Made by a program: the position numbers and the translations under genes | Shown here: positions 1-7,890 of the stretch, in pieces | Layout of the letters: the number at the start of each line of letters is the position of its first letter | Numbering within the stretch: position 1 is the stretch's first letter | The notes under the pieces: model-generated | What the model saw: the letters and a program-made list of their open reading frames with translations, nothing else | Databases searched by the model: none | Told to the model about the DNA's origin: nothing | NCBI RefSeq assembly: GCF_028728065.1 | Contig: NZ_CP117811.1 | Location: 1,736,001 to 1,800,000 of the forward strand | Length of the DNA: 64,000 bases | DNA from: Lentisphaera profundi | GTDB taxonomy: Bacteria; Verrucomicrobiota; Lentisphaeria; Lentisphaerales; Lentisphaeraceae | Direction of reading: 5' to 3'

Positions 1-474
1 ATTTTAGATACACGAAAAACGACTCCGGGCTTACGCGCACTAGAAAAGTACGCCGTTCTTTGTGGCGGTGGCACGAACCACCGATTTGGCCTTTATGACC
101 GTATCATGATTAAAGATAATCACCGCGAATTAGCGGCTGCCGAAGGTGCAGGTGGCATTCTACGTTCGGTGCGTTCTTGCCGATTAGCCTTCCCAGAAAT
201 CGAGATTGAAGTTGAAGCTGACACGCTAGAAGAAGTACAAGAAGCCTTAGACGCCAAAGCTGACTATATTCTTTTAGATAATATGTCAAACGAAGACATG
301 AAAACGGCTGTTTCAATGACGGGAAACAAATGCATCTTAGAAGCAAGCGGTGGCATCACTCAAGAAAGAGTTGCTGAAGTTGCTGCTACGGGCGTAGATT
401 ACATTTCTGTGGGCGCCGTAACTCATTCTGCTGGCTCAATTGATATCTCTTTAGAAATCAAACCAGGCGTTTAA
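1..474 (+). CDS. nadC: Nicotinate-nucleotide pyrophosphorylase (carboxylating), 3' part
   Basis: The frame is open from the first base, so the gene starts outside the window; 157 codons are visible. NadC joins quinolinate and PRPP to give nicotinate mononucleotide, CO2 and PPi in de novo NAD synthesis in the cytoplasm. The visible part holds the family signatures DTRKTTPGLR, then GGGTNHRFGLYDRIMIKDNH, then the barrel segments EIEVEADTLEE, DYILLDNMS, LEASGGI and YISVGAVTHS. The ATG at 106 is an internal methionine, not the start. The stop codon lies one base before the queE start, so the two genes are probably cotranscribed. Confidence 0.95.
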   Translation: MLDTRKTTPGLRALEKYAVLCGGGTNHRFGLYDRIMIKDNHRELAAAEGAGGILRSVRSCRLAFPEIEIEVEADTLEEVQEALDAKADYILLDNMSNEDMKTAVSMTGNKCILEASGGITQERVAEVAATGVDYISVGAVTHSAGSIDISLEIKPGV

Positions 475-475
475 A

Positions 476-1114
476 TTGCTTTATATCACCGAGATTTACA
501 AAAGTTTACAAGGCGAATCCACCTGGTCGGGCTTGCCCTGTACCTTTATTCGCCTTTCAGGATGTAACCTTCGTTGCTCGTGGTGCGATACTGAATATAG
601 CTTTTCAAGTGGTGATCAGATCTCAATAGAAAATATTATTGAACAAGTCAAAGACCTTGACTGTGACTTAGTTGAGGTCACTGGTGGCGAACCCCTCGCC
701 CAAGATGATGCGGGCTTACTAGTCCAAGCATTACTTGATCTCGGTAAAACCGTACTCGTCGAAACAGGGGGCCACATGGATATTGATCTTGTCTCAAATC
801 AATCATTTCGAATCATGGATCTCAAATGTCCCGCGAGTAAGATGACACATAGAAATGACCTTAACAACATAGCTAAACTCACCTCTAAGGATGAAGTTAA
901 GTTTGTTATCCAAAATAAAGACGACTTTTTATGGGCTGAGAAAACAATTCGCGAATACAAAATTGAAAAAAAATGTAATGTAATCATGTCTACAGTTTTT
1001 GGCGTCATGTGCCGCAAAGAATTGGCGACGTTGATTTTGCAATCTGGCCTTAACATTCGTATGCAAATCCAACTACATAAACTCATCTGGAGTGAAGACA
1101 CTCAAGGCGTATAA
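476..1114 (+). CDS. queE: 7-carboxy-7-deazaguanine synthase (radical SAM)
   Basis: QueE converts 6-carboxytetrahydropterin to 7-carboxy-7-deazaguanine in the queuosine pathway. The radical-SAM cluster motif CNLRCSWC is at residues 30-37 (Cys30, Cys34, Cys37), and EVTGGEPL follows at about residue 70. Its 212 residues are normal for the family. The start is a TTG: the nadC stop lies directly upstream, no ATG precedes the conserved N-terminus (LYITEIYKSLQGE), and the first in-frame ATG would remove the cluster. No Shine-Dalgarno sequence is evident, so translation may depend on coupling to nadC. No preQ1 riboswitch was seen. No other queuosine gene is in the window. Confidence 0.93.
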   Translation: MLYITEIYKSLQGESTWSGLPCTFIRLSGCNLRCSWCDTEYSFSSGDQISIENIIEQVKDLDCDLVEVTGGEPLAQDDAGLLVQALLDLGKTVLVETGGHMDIDLVSNQSFRIMDLKCPASKMTHRNDLNNIAKLTSKDEVKFVIQNKDDFLWAEKTIREYKIEKKCNVIMSTVFGVMCRKELATLILQSGLNIRMQIQLHKLIWSEDTQGV

Positions 1115-1129
1115 TATTAAGAGGAATTC

Positions 1130-3433
1130 ATGAGCACCTTAAAAGATAATTTAATTAAAATCGGTTTTAAGGAAGATGAAACCGATACGATTCTTGAGAA
1201 AATGCCTGATGCTGATCAGCAAAACTACGAAGAATTTTCCATGCCCGAGTTAGCACTCAAATCTGGCACACTTAGAAATCAGTATTTAAAAAAAGCACCT
1301 GTTCTAAAAAACAAGCTTAGTATCCCTAGTCCATCCAAGGATGATGATAATACAAATACGATGGTATTTAAACGCTCTGCACTCCCCGCGTCTGTAATAG
1401 ATACAGCTGCAGCTACAAGTAAAGACAAACCCACAATAGATATGAATGCTACGGGTATTGTCTCTCCTGGTTCCAAACTACAAAAAGCGGGTAGCTCCAT
1501 TAATTTACAAAAACCTGGTGGATCCTTACTCGATGCTAAAATTGCCCCAGCTAAACCTGTCTCCAACTTAAATAAACCCGGCTCAAATTTAAAAAAACCA
1601 AGTCCTGCCAGTAATTCTCCTAGTTCCAATCACATGGACGCCGATATGGGTGTCCCCACTATGGCTTTCAAAAGAACTACTTTACCTGGAGCCGCTCAAG
1701 AACTCGATCAAGCAACGAAAAGCTTATCAAAAACACCTGGAAGTAGTTTATCAAGCCTTAGTGGTGCAACTCCTGCTCCTAGCCCTGCTAAAAGTGATTT
1801 TAAACTCAAAGGGAGTTCGCTTAAAAAACCAGCTGATAACAAAGCGTCTGCTGACGACCCATTAGCTTCTATGGATCTAAATACAATGACACTCTCAAAA
1901 AGTGCCATACTGGGTAATGCCATCGATATTTCTTCAAGTGCTCCCTCTAGCAAGCCTGGCAGCTCTCTTCCAAGTGACGCTGTCATCGATAAAACTAATA
2001 CTGATGAGCCAAAAAAAACTGATATTCAACCCGACGTGGCACCCCCTAAAACAAAACCAAAATTAAGCTTAAAGGGTAAGATGGGGACTGTTACCCCACC
2101 TGGTTCAGGCTTAGAACTGCCCAAACCGGGTTCTTCATCAAAAGGACCTATCACCGCTCCTGGATCTGGGCTGAGCCTCAGTGCCGGCTTAGCTTCCAAA
2201 AGTGAAGAAGGCTCGAGTCCTGCACTACAGACTCCTGCTAGTGGTTTACAAGCACCTGGTGGGCTAAAAGCTCCTGGTGGGCTAAAAGCTCCTGGTGGGC
2301 TAAAAGCTCCTGGCGGGCTAAAAGCTCCTGGTGGGCTCACACCTCCACCCCCTCCCATCAATAGTAACACCCCTCCGCCTCCTCCTGGCGGACTCACACT
2401 CAAGTCTGGAACAGATTTACATGCACCGGGTGACCTCGCAGAAGGGCATGACAAAAAATTATCTCTTAGTTCAACTACTCAAGATCAAGCAGAGCCTCAT
2501 GAAGATGTAAGTGAAACGGTAACCACAAGCTTAAATAAACTCAAAAAGAAAAAAAGTACCTCTAAGGGTAAGAAACCACTGGTAGTAATGGCTCTTGTGG
2601 GTGTTTTACTTCTTGGTGGAATCGCTTACTTAGCGATGACTCTATTAGGTGATTCTGATGATGCTGTTGAGATCACTGATGCGTCTGTAAAAAAGGAAAC
2701 GGCTAAGACGCCAGTAAAAAAAGAAGTTGCTAAGTTCAAAGTGTTCGATATCACTGAATCAAAAGAATGGGCAATCACAAGTTCGACTCCCATCAAAATC
2801 GATTTACAGCAGGAAGTTAAGGATGCGTGGGCACTAGAATTCTGGTTAAGTATTCCCGAAAAAATCACAGTTGATAACACGAGAATCATCAGCTTCAAAT
2901 CAAAAGATGAAAAAGTGCTCTCCTTACGAATAAATGAGCGACACCTCTGTACTTTAAATAGTGGTGAACTGAATCAAAAAGCCTCTAAAGCTCTAAGATC
3001 AGGAAAAAGTCAGTATCACATTTCTCTAAGTTGTGCTGATAAAGAAGTTTCACTCTTTATTAACGGTAGCTATATAAATAAAATCCCTATGGACAAAGCT
3101 TTTGATCAATTACTTTTCGGTAGTGACAAAATCAAGCTCGTAATGGACGAACTGATCTTGAGTTCAGTCGCCCACTATTCTTCCGACGAAAGCTTTACCC
3201 CTAGTAGAACTTTCGAACGTTCTGAGGACACGATTGTTTACCTACCTGTTGAAGCACGTAAAGACACCAGTAAACTTGATATTTATTATGCACAAGAAAT
3301 GAAGTCTTTAGATATCGCTCCCGGTTCATGGGTCAATATAAAACAATCAATTCTCGACGTCCAAGCACTCTTAAGTGAGCTTGAGAACGAAGTTGATATC
3401 GACATAAATGAAGATCAAACTTCCGTACGTTAA
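1130..3433 (+). CDS. Single-pass membrane protein with disordered cytoplasmic half and LamG-like domain
   Basis: Not a named family. The 767 residues divide into a short charged N-terminal segment (1-60), a long Pro/Ser/Lys-rich low-complexity region (60-470), a lysine cluster (471-482), one membrane helix (about 483-507) and a C-terminal jelly-roll-like domain (about 535-735, with ALEFWLSIPEK and VSLFINGSYINKI) resembling LamG/concanavalin folds. By the positive-inside rule the disordered half faces the cytoplasm and LamG the periplasm. The disordered part holds five tandem APGGLK/T units (375-404) and three spaced copies of a TM-x-(F/L) motif (from 77, 177 and 252). The start follows the ribosome site aagaggaattc. 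It lies 15 bases after queE and ends at a terminator. Function unknown; recruitment or sensing at the membrane is a guess. Confidence 0.8.
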   Translation: MSTLKDNLIKIGFKEDETDTILEKMPDADQQNYEEFSMPELALKSGTLRNQYLKKAPVLKNKLSIPSPSKDDDNTNTMVFKRSALPASVIDTAAATSKDKPTIDMNATGIVSPGSKLQKAGSSINLQKPGGSLLDAKIAPAKPVSNLNKPGSNLKKPSPASNSPSSNHMDADMGVPTMAFKRTTLPGAAQELDQATKSLSKTPGSSLSSLSGATPAPSPAKSDFKLKGSSLKKPADNKASADDPLASMDLNTMTLSKSAILGNAIDISSSAPSSKPGSSLPSDAVIDKTNTDEPKKTDIQPDVAPPKTKPKLSLKGKMGTVTPPGSGLELPKPGSSSKGPITAPGSGLSLSAGLASKSEEGSSPALQTPASGLQAPGGLKAPGGLKAPGGLKAPGGLKAPGGLTPPPPPINSNTPPPPPGGLTLKSGTDLHAPGDLAEGHDKKLSLSSTTQDQAEPHEDVSETVTTSLNKLKKKKSTSKGKKPLVVMALVGVLLLGGIAYLAMTLLGDSDDAVEITDASVKKETAKTPVKKEVAKFKVFDITESKEWAITSSTPIKIDLQQEVKDAWALEFWLSIPEKITVDNTRIISFKSKDEKVLSLRINERHLCTLNSGELNQKASKALRSGKSQYHISLSCADKEVSLFINGSYINKIPMDKAFDQLLFGSDKIKLVMDELILSSVAHYSSDESFTPSRTFERSEDTIVYLPVEARKDTSKLDIYYAQEMKSLDIAPGSWVNIKQSILDVQALLSELENEVDIDINEDQTSVR
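2252..2341 (+). repeat. Five 18-bp tandem repeats coding APGGL(K/T)
   Basis: The sequence ggtgggctaaaagctcct recurs nearly perfectly with an 18-base period inside the membrane protein gene at 1130. Each unit codes APGGLK, the last APGGLT. The units are almost identical at the DNA level, including third positions, so recent slippage expansion is likely and copy number may vary between strains. Confidence 0.9.
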
Positions 3434-3482
3434 AATAATATTTACTACATAGACTAAGTCAGCAACAATAGACTATACCAAG

Positions 3483-3514
3483 AAAAGCCTCTCATCATTG
3501 AAGAGGCTTTTTTC
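3483..3514 (+). terminator. Rho-independent terminator after the nadC-queE operon
   Basis: Arms AAAAGCCTCT (3483-3492) and AGAGGCTTTT (3502-3511) form a perfect 10-bp stem with a 9-base loop, followed by further T residues. It lies about 50 bases after the stop of the LamG-like gene. Confidence 0.85.
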
Positions 3515-3669
3515 TTTACTCATATTTAAGAATCTAAATTGAATTTATAGCTCGCTAAAATAAGCTTTGATTATTTCATTCATAAATTCACATGCCCTGT
3601 AACATTCAAAAAATCATTGCGCTTATCTGTTTAGATTTTATTATTAAACCTAGATATGTGAGTATTACC

Positions 3670-5418
3670 ATGAAGTTATTCCTAATAAGCCTTCTCTTCC
3701 TACTGATCAGCCAAGCACCAGCGGCACCCAAAGCCATTAATCAAGAAGATCTAAATCAGCGTATGACTTGGTTTAATGATGCCAAATTTGGCATGTTTAT
3801 TCACTGGGGTGCTTACTCGGTCCTAAAGGGCTCATGGCAGGGTAAAGAAATGGAGTTTTATGCCGAATGGATTCAAGCTAAAGCTGATATTCCTAAAGAA
3901 GAGTACGAGCAAGTCGCCGCAGCTTTCAATCCAAAGCAGTTCGATGCCGACGCATGGGTAAAAGCTGCCTCAGACGCAGGGATGAAGTACTTAGTCATTA
4001 CTACCAAGCACCATGAGGGCTTTTGTCTTTGGGATAGCAAGTACACTACATTCGATATAAAAGATACCGCGGGAATTGATCGCGATTTACTTGGAGAACT
4101 AAGTCAATCCTGCAAAAAATACGGCCTCAAATTTGGAACTTATTATTCTATTATTGATTGGCATCATGATTCACAAGTCTCCGTCGAGGGCGCTAAAGGC
4201 CATTGGAATAAATGGGCTAAAATGAAAATGGTTTCACCCGTAAAAAAACGCAAATATATTCAATACATGAAAAACCAATTACAAGAATTGGTGGATAAAT
4301 ATGATACCCAAATTTTTTGGTTTGATGGTGACTGGAATGATTTTTGGACAATGGAAGATGGCCAAGACCTGTATCGTTTTCTTCGTAAAATTCAGCCCAC
4401 TGCCATCATCAATAATCGCGTCGCGAAAAGAAAAGAATTCAAATACGATTTTGGCACTCCCGAAAACCAAACTCCTGGGGAAAAATTAGATTATTTTTGG
4501 GAAGCTTGTTGGACAATTAATCACTCTTGGGGATACAAGGCTCACGACACAAAATGGAAAAGTGGCAAAGTGCTCATCCAAAAATTAATTGATATTAATT
4601 CAAAAGGTGGAAATCTCTTACTGAATGTAGGCCCTACTCCAGAAGGCACTTTTCCCGATGGCTGTATTGAGCGTTTAAATGAAATGGGAAAATGGACTCA
4701 AACTCATGCCAAAGTCTTATACAACACAGAATACGCTCCCGTAAAAGCAAGTGCTTGGGGCCGAGTACTCAAAAAGAATAATAAGCTCTTCCTCCATGTT
4801 TTTGATTGGCCAAATAATAATCAATTACAAATTAACGGCCTTGAAGGTACACTTACAAAAGCTTATGTATTTAATCAGCCACAAGTAGAACTAGAATACG
4901 AAAGCATATCACAGGGCTTTAATATCCACATACCAAGTAAAGCTTATGATGATAATTCTTCTGTAATCGTTTTAGAGTTTGCTGAAGATAGCCTAAGCTT
5001 CCCAAAAAATCCTGATCGAAAAGCGAATTCCAGTAATGATATTAGCCTTCCATTAAGCAAAGCGAGTATTACTGGTAGCAGCATTGTTTATGAAAAACGT
5101 AGCCAAAGCTTACGCTCTTTCAATTCTAATAAAGATAGCGTTAGCTGGAAGCAGGAAATTGTTATTCCCGGCAATTACGAAGTTATCCTAAACACCTCCC
5201 TTAAAGGCTCTGAAAGTACTTTTGAAATGAAATTTAATAATCAGACACTCAAAGGACAATCTAAAAACACCGATAAATGGGGACAGTTTGAAGATATCTC
5301 CCTAGGTAAAATCAATCTGGATCAAATTGGTGCTTATACTATTTCTCTAAGGAAAACTAGCACTAATCACGGTCCATTATTTAAATTAAAATCAATTCGC
5401 CTTCGTCCCATCGAATAG
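3670..5418 (+). CDS. Secreted alpha-L-fucosidase, GH29 family
   Basis: Removes terminal alpha-L-fucose from glycans such as fucoidan side chains by a retaining mechanism. The frame is open from 3592, but the ATG at 3670 is preferred because it begins a clear signal peptide (MKLFLISLLFLLISQAPAAP), giving 582 residues. GH29 motifs are KFGMFIHWGAYS (39-50), ITTKHHEGFCLWDS (110-123), FWFDGDW with the expected nucleophile Asp219, and GGNLLLNVGPTPEG. After the catalytic domain is a beta-rich C-terminal region. It leads an operon with two beta-helix proteins, with 12 bases to the next gene. A fucP-type transporter lies at 21411-22736. Substrate linkage and acid/base residue cannot be read from sequence. 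Confidence 0.92.
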   Translation: MKLFLISLLFLLISQAPAAPKAINQEDLNQRMTWFNDAKFGMFIHWGAYSVLKGSWQGKEMEFYAEWIQAKADIPKEEYEQVAAAFNPKQFDADAWVKAASDAGMKYLVITTKHHEGFCLWDSKYTTFDIKDTAGIDRDLLGELSQSCKKYGLKFGTYYSIIDWHHDSQVSVEGAKGHWNKWAKMKMVSPVKKRKYIQYMKNQLQELVDKYDTQIFWFDGDWNDFWTMEDGQDLYRFLRKIQPTAIINNRVAKRKEFKYDFGTPENQTPGEKLDYFWEACWTINHSWGYKAHDTKWKSGKVLIQKLIDINSKGGNLLLNVGPTPEGTFPDGCIERLNEMGKWTQTHAKVLYNTEYAPVKASAWGRVLKKNNKLFLHVFDWPNNNQLQINGLEGTLTKAYVFNQPQVELEYESISQGFNIHIPSKAYDDNSSVIVLEFAEDSLSFPKNPDRKANSSNDISLPLSKASITGSSIVYEKRSQSLRSFNSNKDSVSWKQEIVIPGNYEVILNTSLKGSESTFEMKFNNQTLKGQSKNTDKWGQFEDISLGKINLDQIGAYTISLRKTSTNHGPLFKLKSIRLRPIE

Positions 5419-5430
5419 GATATTAAAATT

Positions 5431-7869
5431 ATGATTAAATTTCTCCCCATACTTATATGCCTGATAAGTTCATGTCATCAAAACTATTCTACACATATTA
5501 AAACAAGCATAGATAGTCCTGTAAAAAAACATAGCGCAACCCTGAAACTTGATCAGGGTTCTACTTTTGTTCATATCTCCAATAGTAATGATGGCGATGG
5601 TTCTGTAGAAAAGCCTTATAACTCTATTGACACTGCAATTAAAAGCGCTCCTACCAATAGTACGATTTATTTACGAGCAGGAAGATATCGAGAAATTATC
5701 AAACTTAAAAATCTTGATAAAAAAATCAAAATATCTGCTTACCCTGGTGAACAAGTGATCATTGATGGCACTGAAAAACTGAGTCCCAAGTGGGAACATT
5801 ATAAGCAAGACATATACCGCAGTAAAATTAAGCGCGCTCTTTGGCAAGTCTTTGTAGATCATCAATACTCATATCTAGCTCGCTGGCCCAATGCTACTTT
5901 TGAAGACGGTAAAATCTGGCGAATGACGCAAGGCATGCGTAGCCTCAACGGTGGATATAAAAACCAAATTCCCACGGGAAAAAGCCGTCTAGGACTTGCC
6001 TACGACGATCACTTTAAATCACATGATAAAAATGGTTTTAATGAAGGTGACAGTCGTTATAACACGAGTTCTAAAACACAAAGTCTAGCCAGTTCTGGCC
6101 TCGATTTCACTGGTGCTATCGCAGTCTTGAATATAGGTCACTGGTTAACGTGGGCTCGCCCCGTAACAAAGCACGAAGCTGGTAGTGATCATTTTTCCTA
6201 TGACCCAAAAGGTATAAAACTGCGGGAGCTTCAAAGTCATACAGCTTATTATTTATATGGCTTAACTGCCCTAGATCAAGATAATGAATGGTGGTATGAC
6301 AAAGATAATAAATTCCTCTACTACAAGGCTGACAACATAAAAGAGCTTGCTAAGATAGAGTTCTCTACTCGGAAAAATGATTTCATGCTTGACTTAAGTA
6401 AAGTGAAAAATGTCAGTTTCGAAAACCTCCATTTTTTTGCAGCAGGCTACAATGTTCGTGATTGTGAAAATATCCGTTTTGAAAACTGTCGTTTCGACTA
6501 TCTAAGTGCCAACAAATATGTGCTCGGAAAATTTGACTGGTTTAAAGCTTTTAATGGCAACAGCAATAATACCATGTCGGCATTTTTTGGTGGTAAAGAC
6601 AATCAGATTATCAATTGTATTTATTCACGCTCTAATGCTCCTATCACTTTTAGAAGTGATAATACTCTAGTTCAAAATTGTCGCTTTGAAGATATTGAAT
6701 GGGACGTAAACACTAATGGCGGTTCCGGGTCAGTCATGCTTGGAAAAGCTAGTACCATTACTCACAGCACATTATCAAAAACGGGTAATTCAGAAGGAAT
6801 ACGCGCCATAGAAGATTCTGTTACTATCCAGTTTAACCGTGTCTTTGATGCCGGTAATCTACAGCACGATGGTTCTGGCATCAATGTCGGCACCAGAGTT
6901 CAAAAAGGAGCTACTGTCACACATAACTGGGTACATGATTGCAATCGCCAAGGTGTTCGTTTTGATTACCACGGCGAGAACATCTTCCAGAAAGATGGTA
7001 GTGTTTATGGAGATGGCCTCTATGCCTTTAACGTCATTTGGAATACTCAACCTAGCCAAGTAAAAGGTGATCGTCACCTCATTTTCAATAATACGATTAT
7101 CAACTGTAATTATTTTCCCGAACCTACAAATGAGCCTTTTAATTTCAGTGTGCAAGGTTTCAAAGCCATGCATGGTATCATGGGCAATAAAAACTCGATT
7201 ATTCGCAATAACCTTGCGAACATCAGTCATAGAAGCTGGGATCTACGTATGATTGAAAGAAGAGATCAAAATTATAAAAATGGCAGCCGCTATTTCAAAG
7301 ATTTAAATTATAATGTGCTACCCGGTCAACATGATCATAATATGAAAGAAGCTGGTGCGGCTTATAAATATTTGCGGGATCCGCAAAACTTAGATTTCCG
7401 CCCCCAATTAAATAGCCCCTTAATTTCTGCAGGCAAAAACATCGAACAAAAAGAAAATCCCAATGCCTACACCTCCGTCCAAGGCTTTAAAGAATTAGGT
7501 CCGAAAATTGATATTGGCGCCTATCAGAGTCAAGCTAAGCACTACTGGATCCCAGGTCATAAGGCTTTGCGGCCGAGTCAAGCAATCCCCCCTAACCGAG
7601 CTCAACTGAGTAGCACAAAAGTTGACCTTATGTTTCTGGGAACTTACAAAGCCCAAAGTCACAAAATCTATTTCGGCACTAAGCCTTCGAAACTTAAACT
7701 TATGGCTGAACTCAAAGACAGTAATATTTACTCTTGCCCACAATTAAAAAAGGGTGAGCAATATTTTTGGCGTGTCGATACCCTCGTCGATGATGAACTC
7801 ATTACCGGAGAAGTATGGAGTTTTACTATTGATGCAAAGACTGCAGCTAAGCATTTGACCTCTAAATAA
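5431..7869 (+). CDS. Lipoprotein with right-handed parallel beta-helix and C-terminal FN3-like domain
   Basis: Probably an extracytoplasmic polysaccharide-active or polysaccharide-binding protein. The N-terminus MIKFLPILICLISSC fits a lipoprotein signal with lipidation at Cys15. Residues about 45-110 resemble the entry strand of DUF1565-type beta-helices (GDGSVEKPYNSIDTAI, YLRAGRYRE, AYPGEQVIIDGT). Repeated N-x-(I/F)-x-(N/C) ladders fill residues 320-600, as expected for parallel beta-helix coils. The last 90 residues (HKIYFGTKP, YFWRVDTL, VWSFTID) resemble the fibronectin-III-like modules on planctomycete and lentisphaerote secreted enzymes. Position after the GH29 fucosidase suggests action on the same glycan. 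Hydrolase (GH141-like), lyase and binding roles all remain possible; no catalytic residue is identified. Confidence 0.75.
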   Translation: MIKFLPILICLISSCHQNYSTHIKTSIDSPVKKHSATLKLDQGSTFVHISNSNDGDGSVEKPYNSIDTAIKSAPTNSTIYLRAGRYREIIKLKNLDKKIKISAYPGEQVIIDGTEKLSPKWEHYKQDIYRSKIKRALWQVFVDHQYSYLARWPNATFEDGKIWRMTQGMRSLNGGYKNQIPTGKSRLGLAYDDHFKSHDKNGFNEGDSRYNTSSKTQSLASSGLDFTGAIAVLNIGHWLTWARPVTKHEAGSDHFSYDPKGIKLRELQSHTAYYLYGLTALDQDNEWWYDKDNKFLYYKADNIKELAKIEFSTRKNDFMLDLSKVKNVSFENLHFFAAGYNVRDCENIRFENCRFDYLSANKYVLGKFDWFKAFNGNSNNTMSAFFGGKDNQIINCIYSRSNAPITFRSDNTLVQNCRFEDIEWDVNTNGGSGSVMLGKASTITHSTLSKTGNSEGIRAIEDSVTIQFNRVFDAGNLQHDGSGINVGTRVQKGATVTHNWVHDCNRQGVRFDYHGENIFQKDGSVYGDGLYAFNVIWNTQPSQVKGDRHLIFNNTIINCNYFPEPTNEPFNFSVQGFKAMHGIMGNKNSIIRNNLANISHRSWDLRMIERRDQNYKNGSRYFKDLNYNVLPGQHDHNMKEAGAAYKYLRDPQNLDFRPQLNSPLISAGKNIEQKENPNAYTSVQGFKELGPKIDIGAYQSQAKHYWIPGHKALRPSQAIPPNRAQLSSTKVDLMFLGTYKAQSHKIYFGTKPSKLKLMAELKDSNIYSCPQLKKGEQYFWRVDTLVDDELITGEVWSFTIDAKTAAKHLTSK

Positions 7870-7890
7870 CATTTCCTCATAGGTATTATC

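Noticed and set aside
2026-2454. Minus-strand Pro/Gly-rich open frame
   Set aside because: Shadow of the APGGLK repeat and proline-rich region in the LamG-like protein; no ribosome site.
3592-3669. Upstream start giving 26 extra residues on the fucosidase
   Set aside because: The later ATG starts directly with a standard signal peptide; the extension would hide it.
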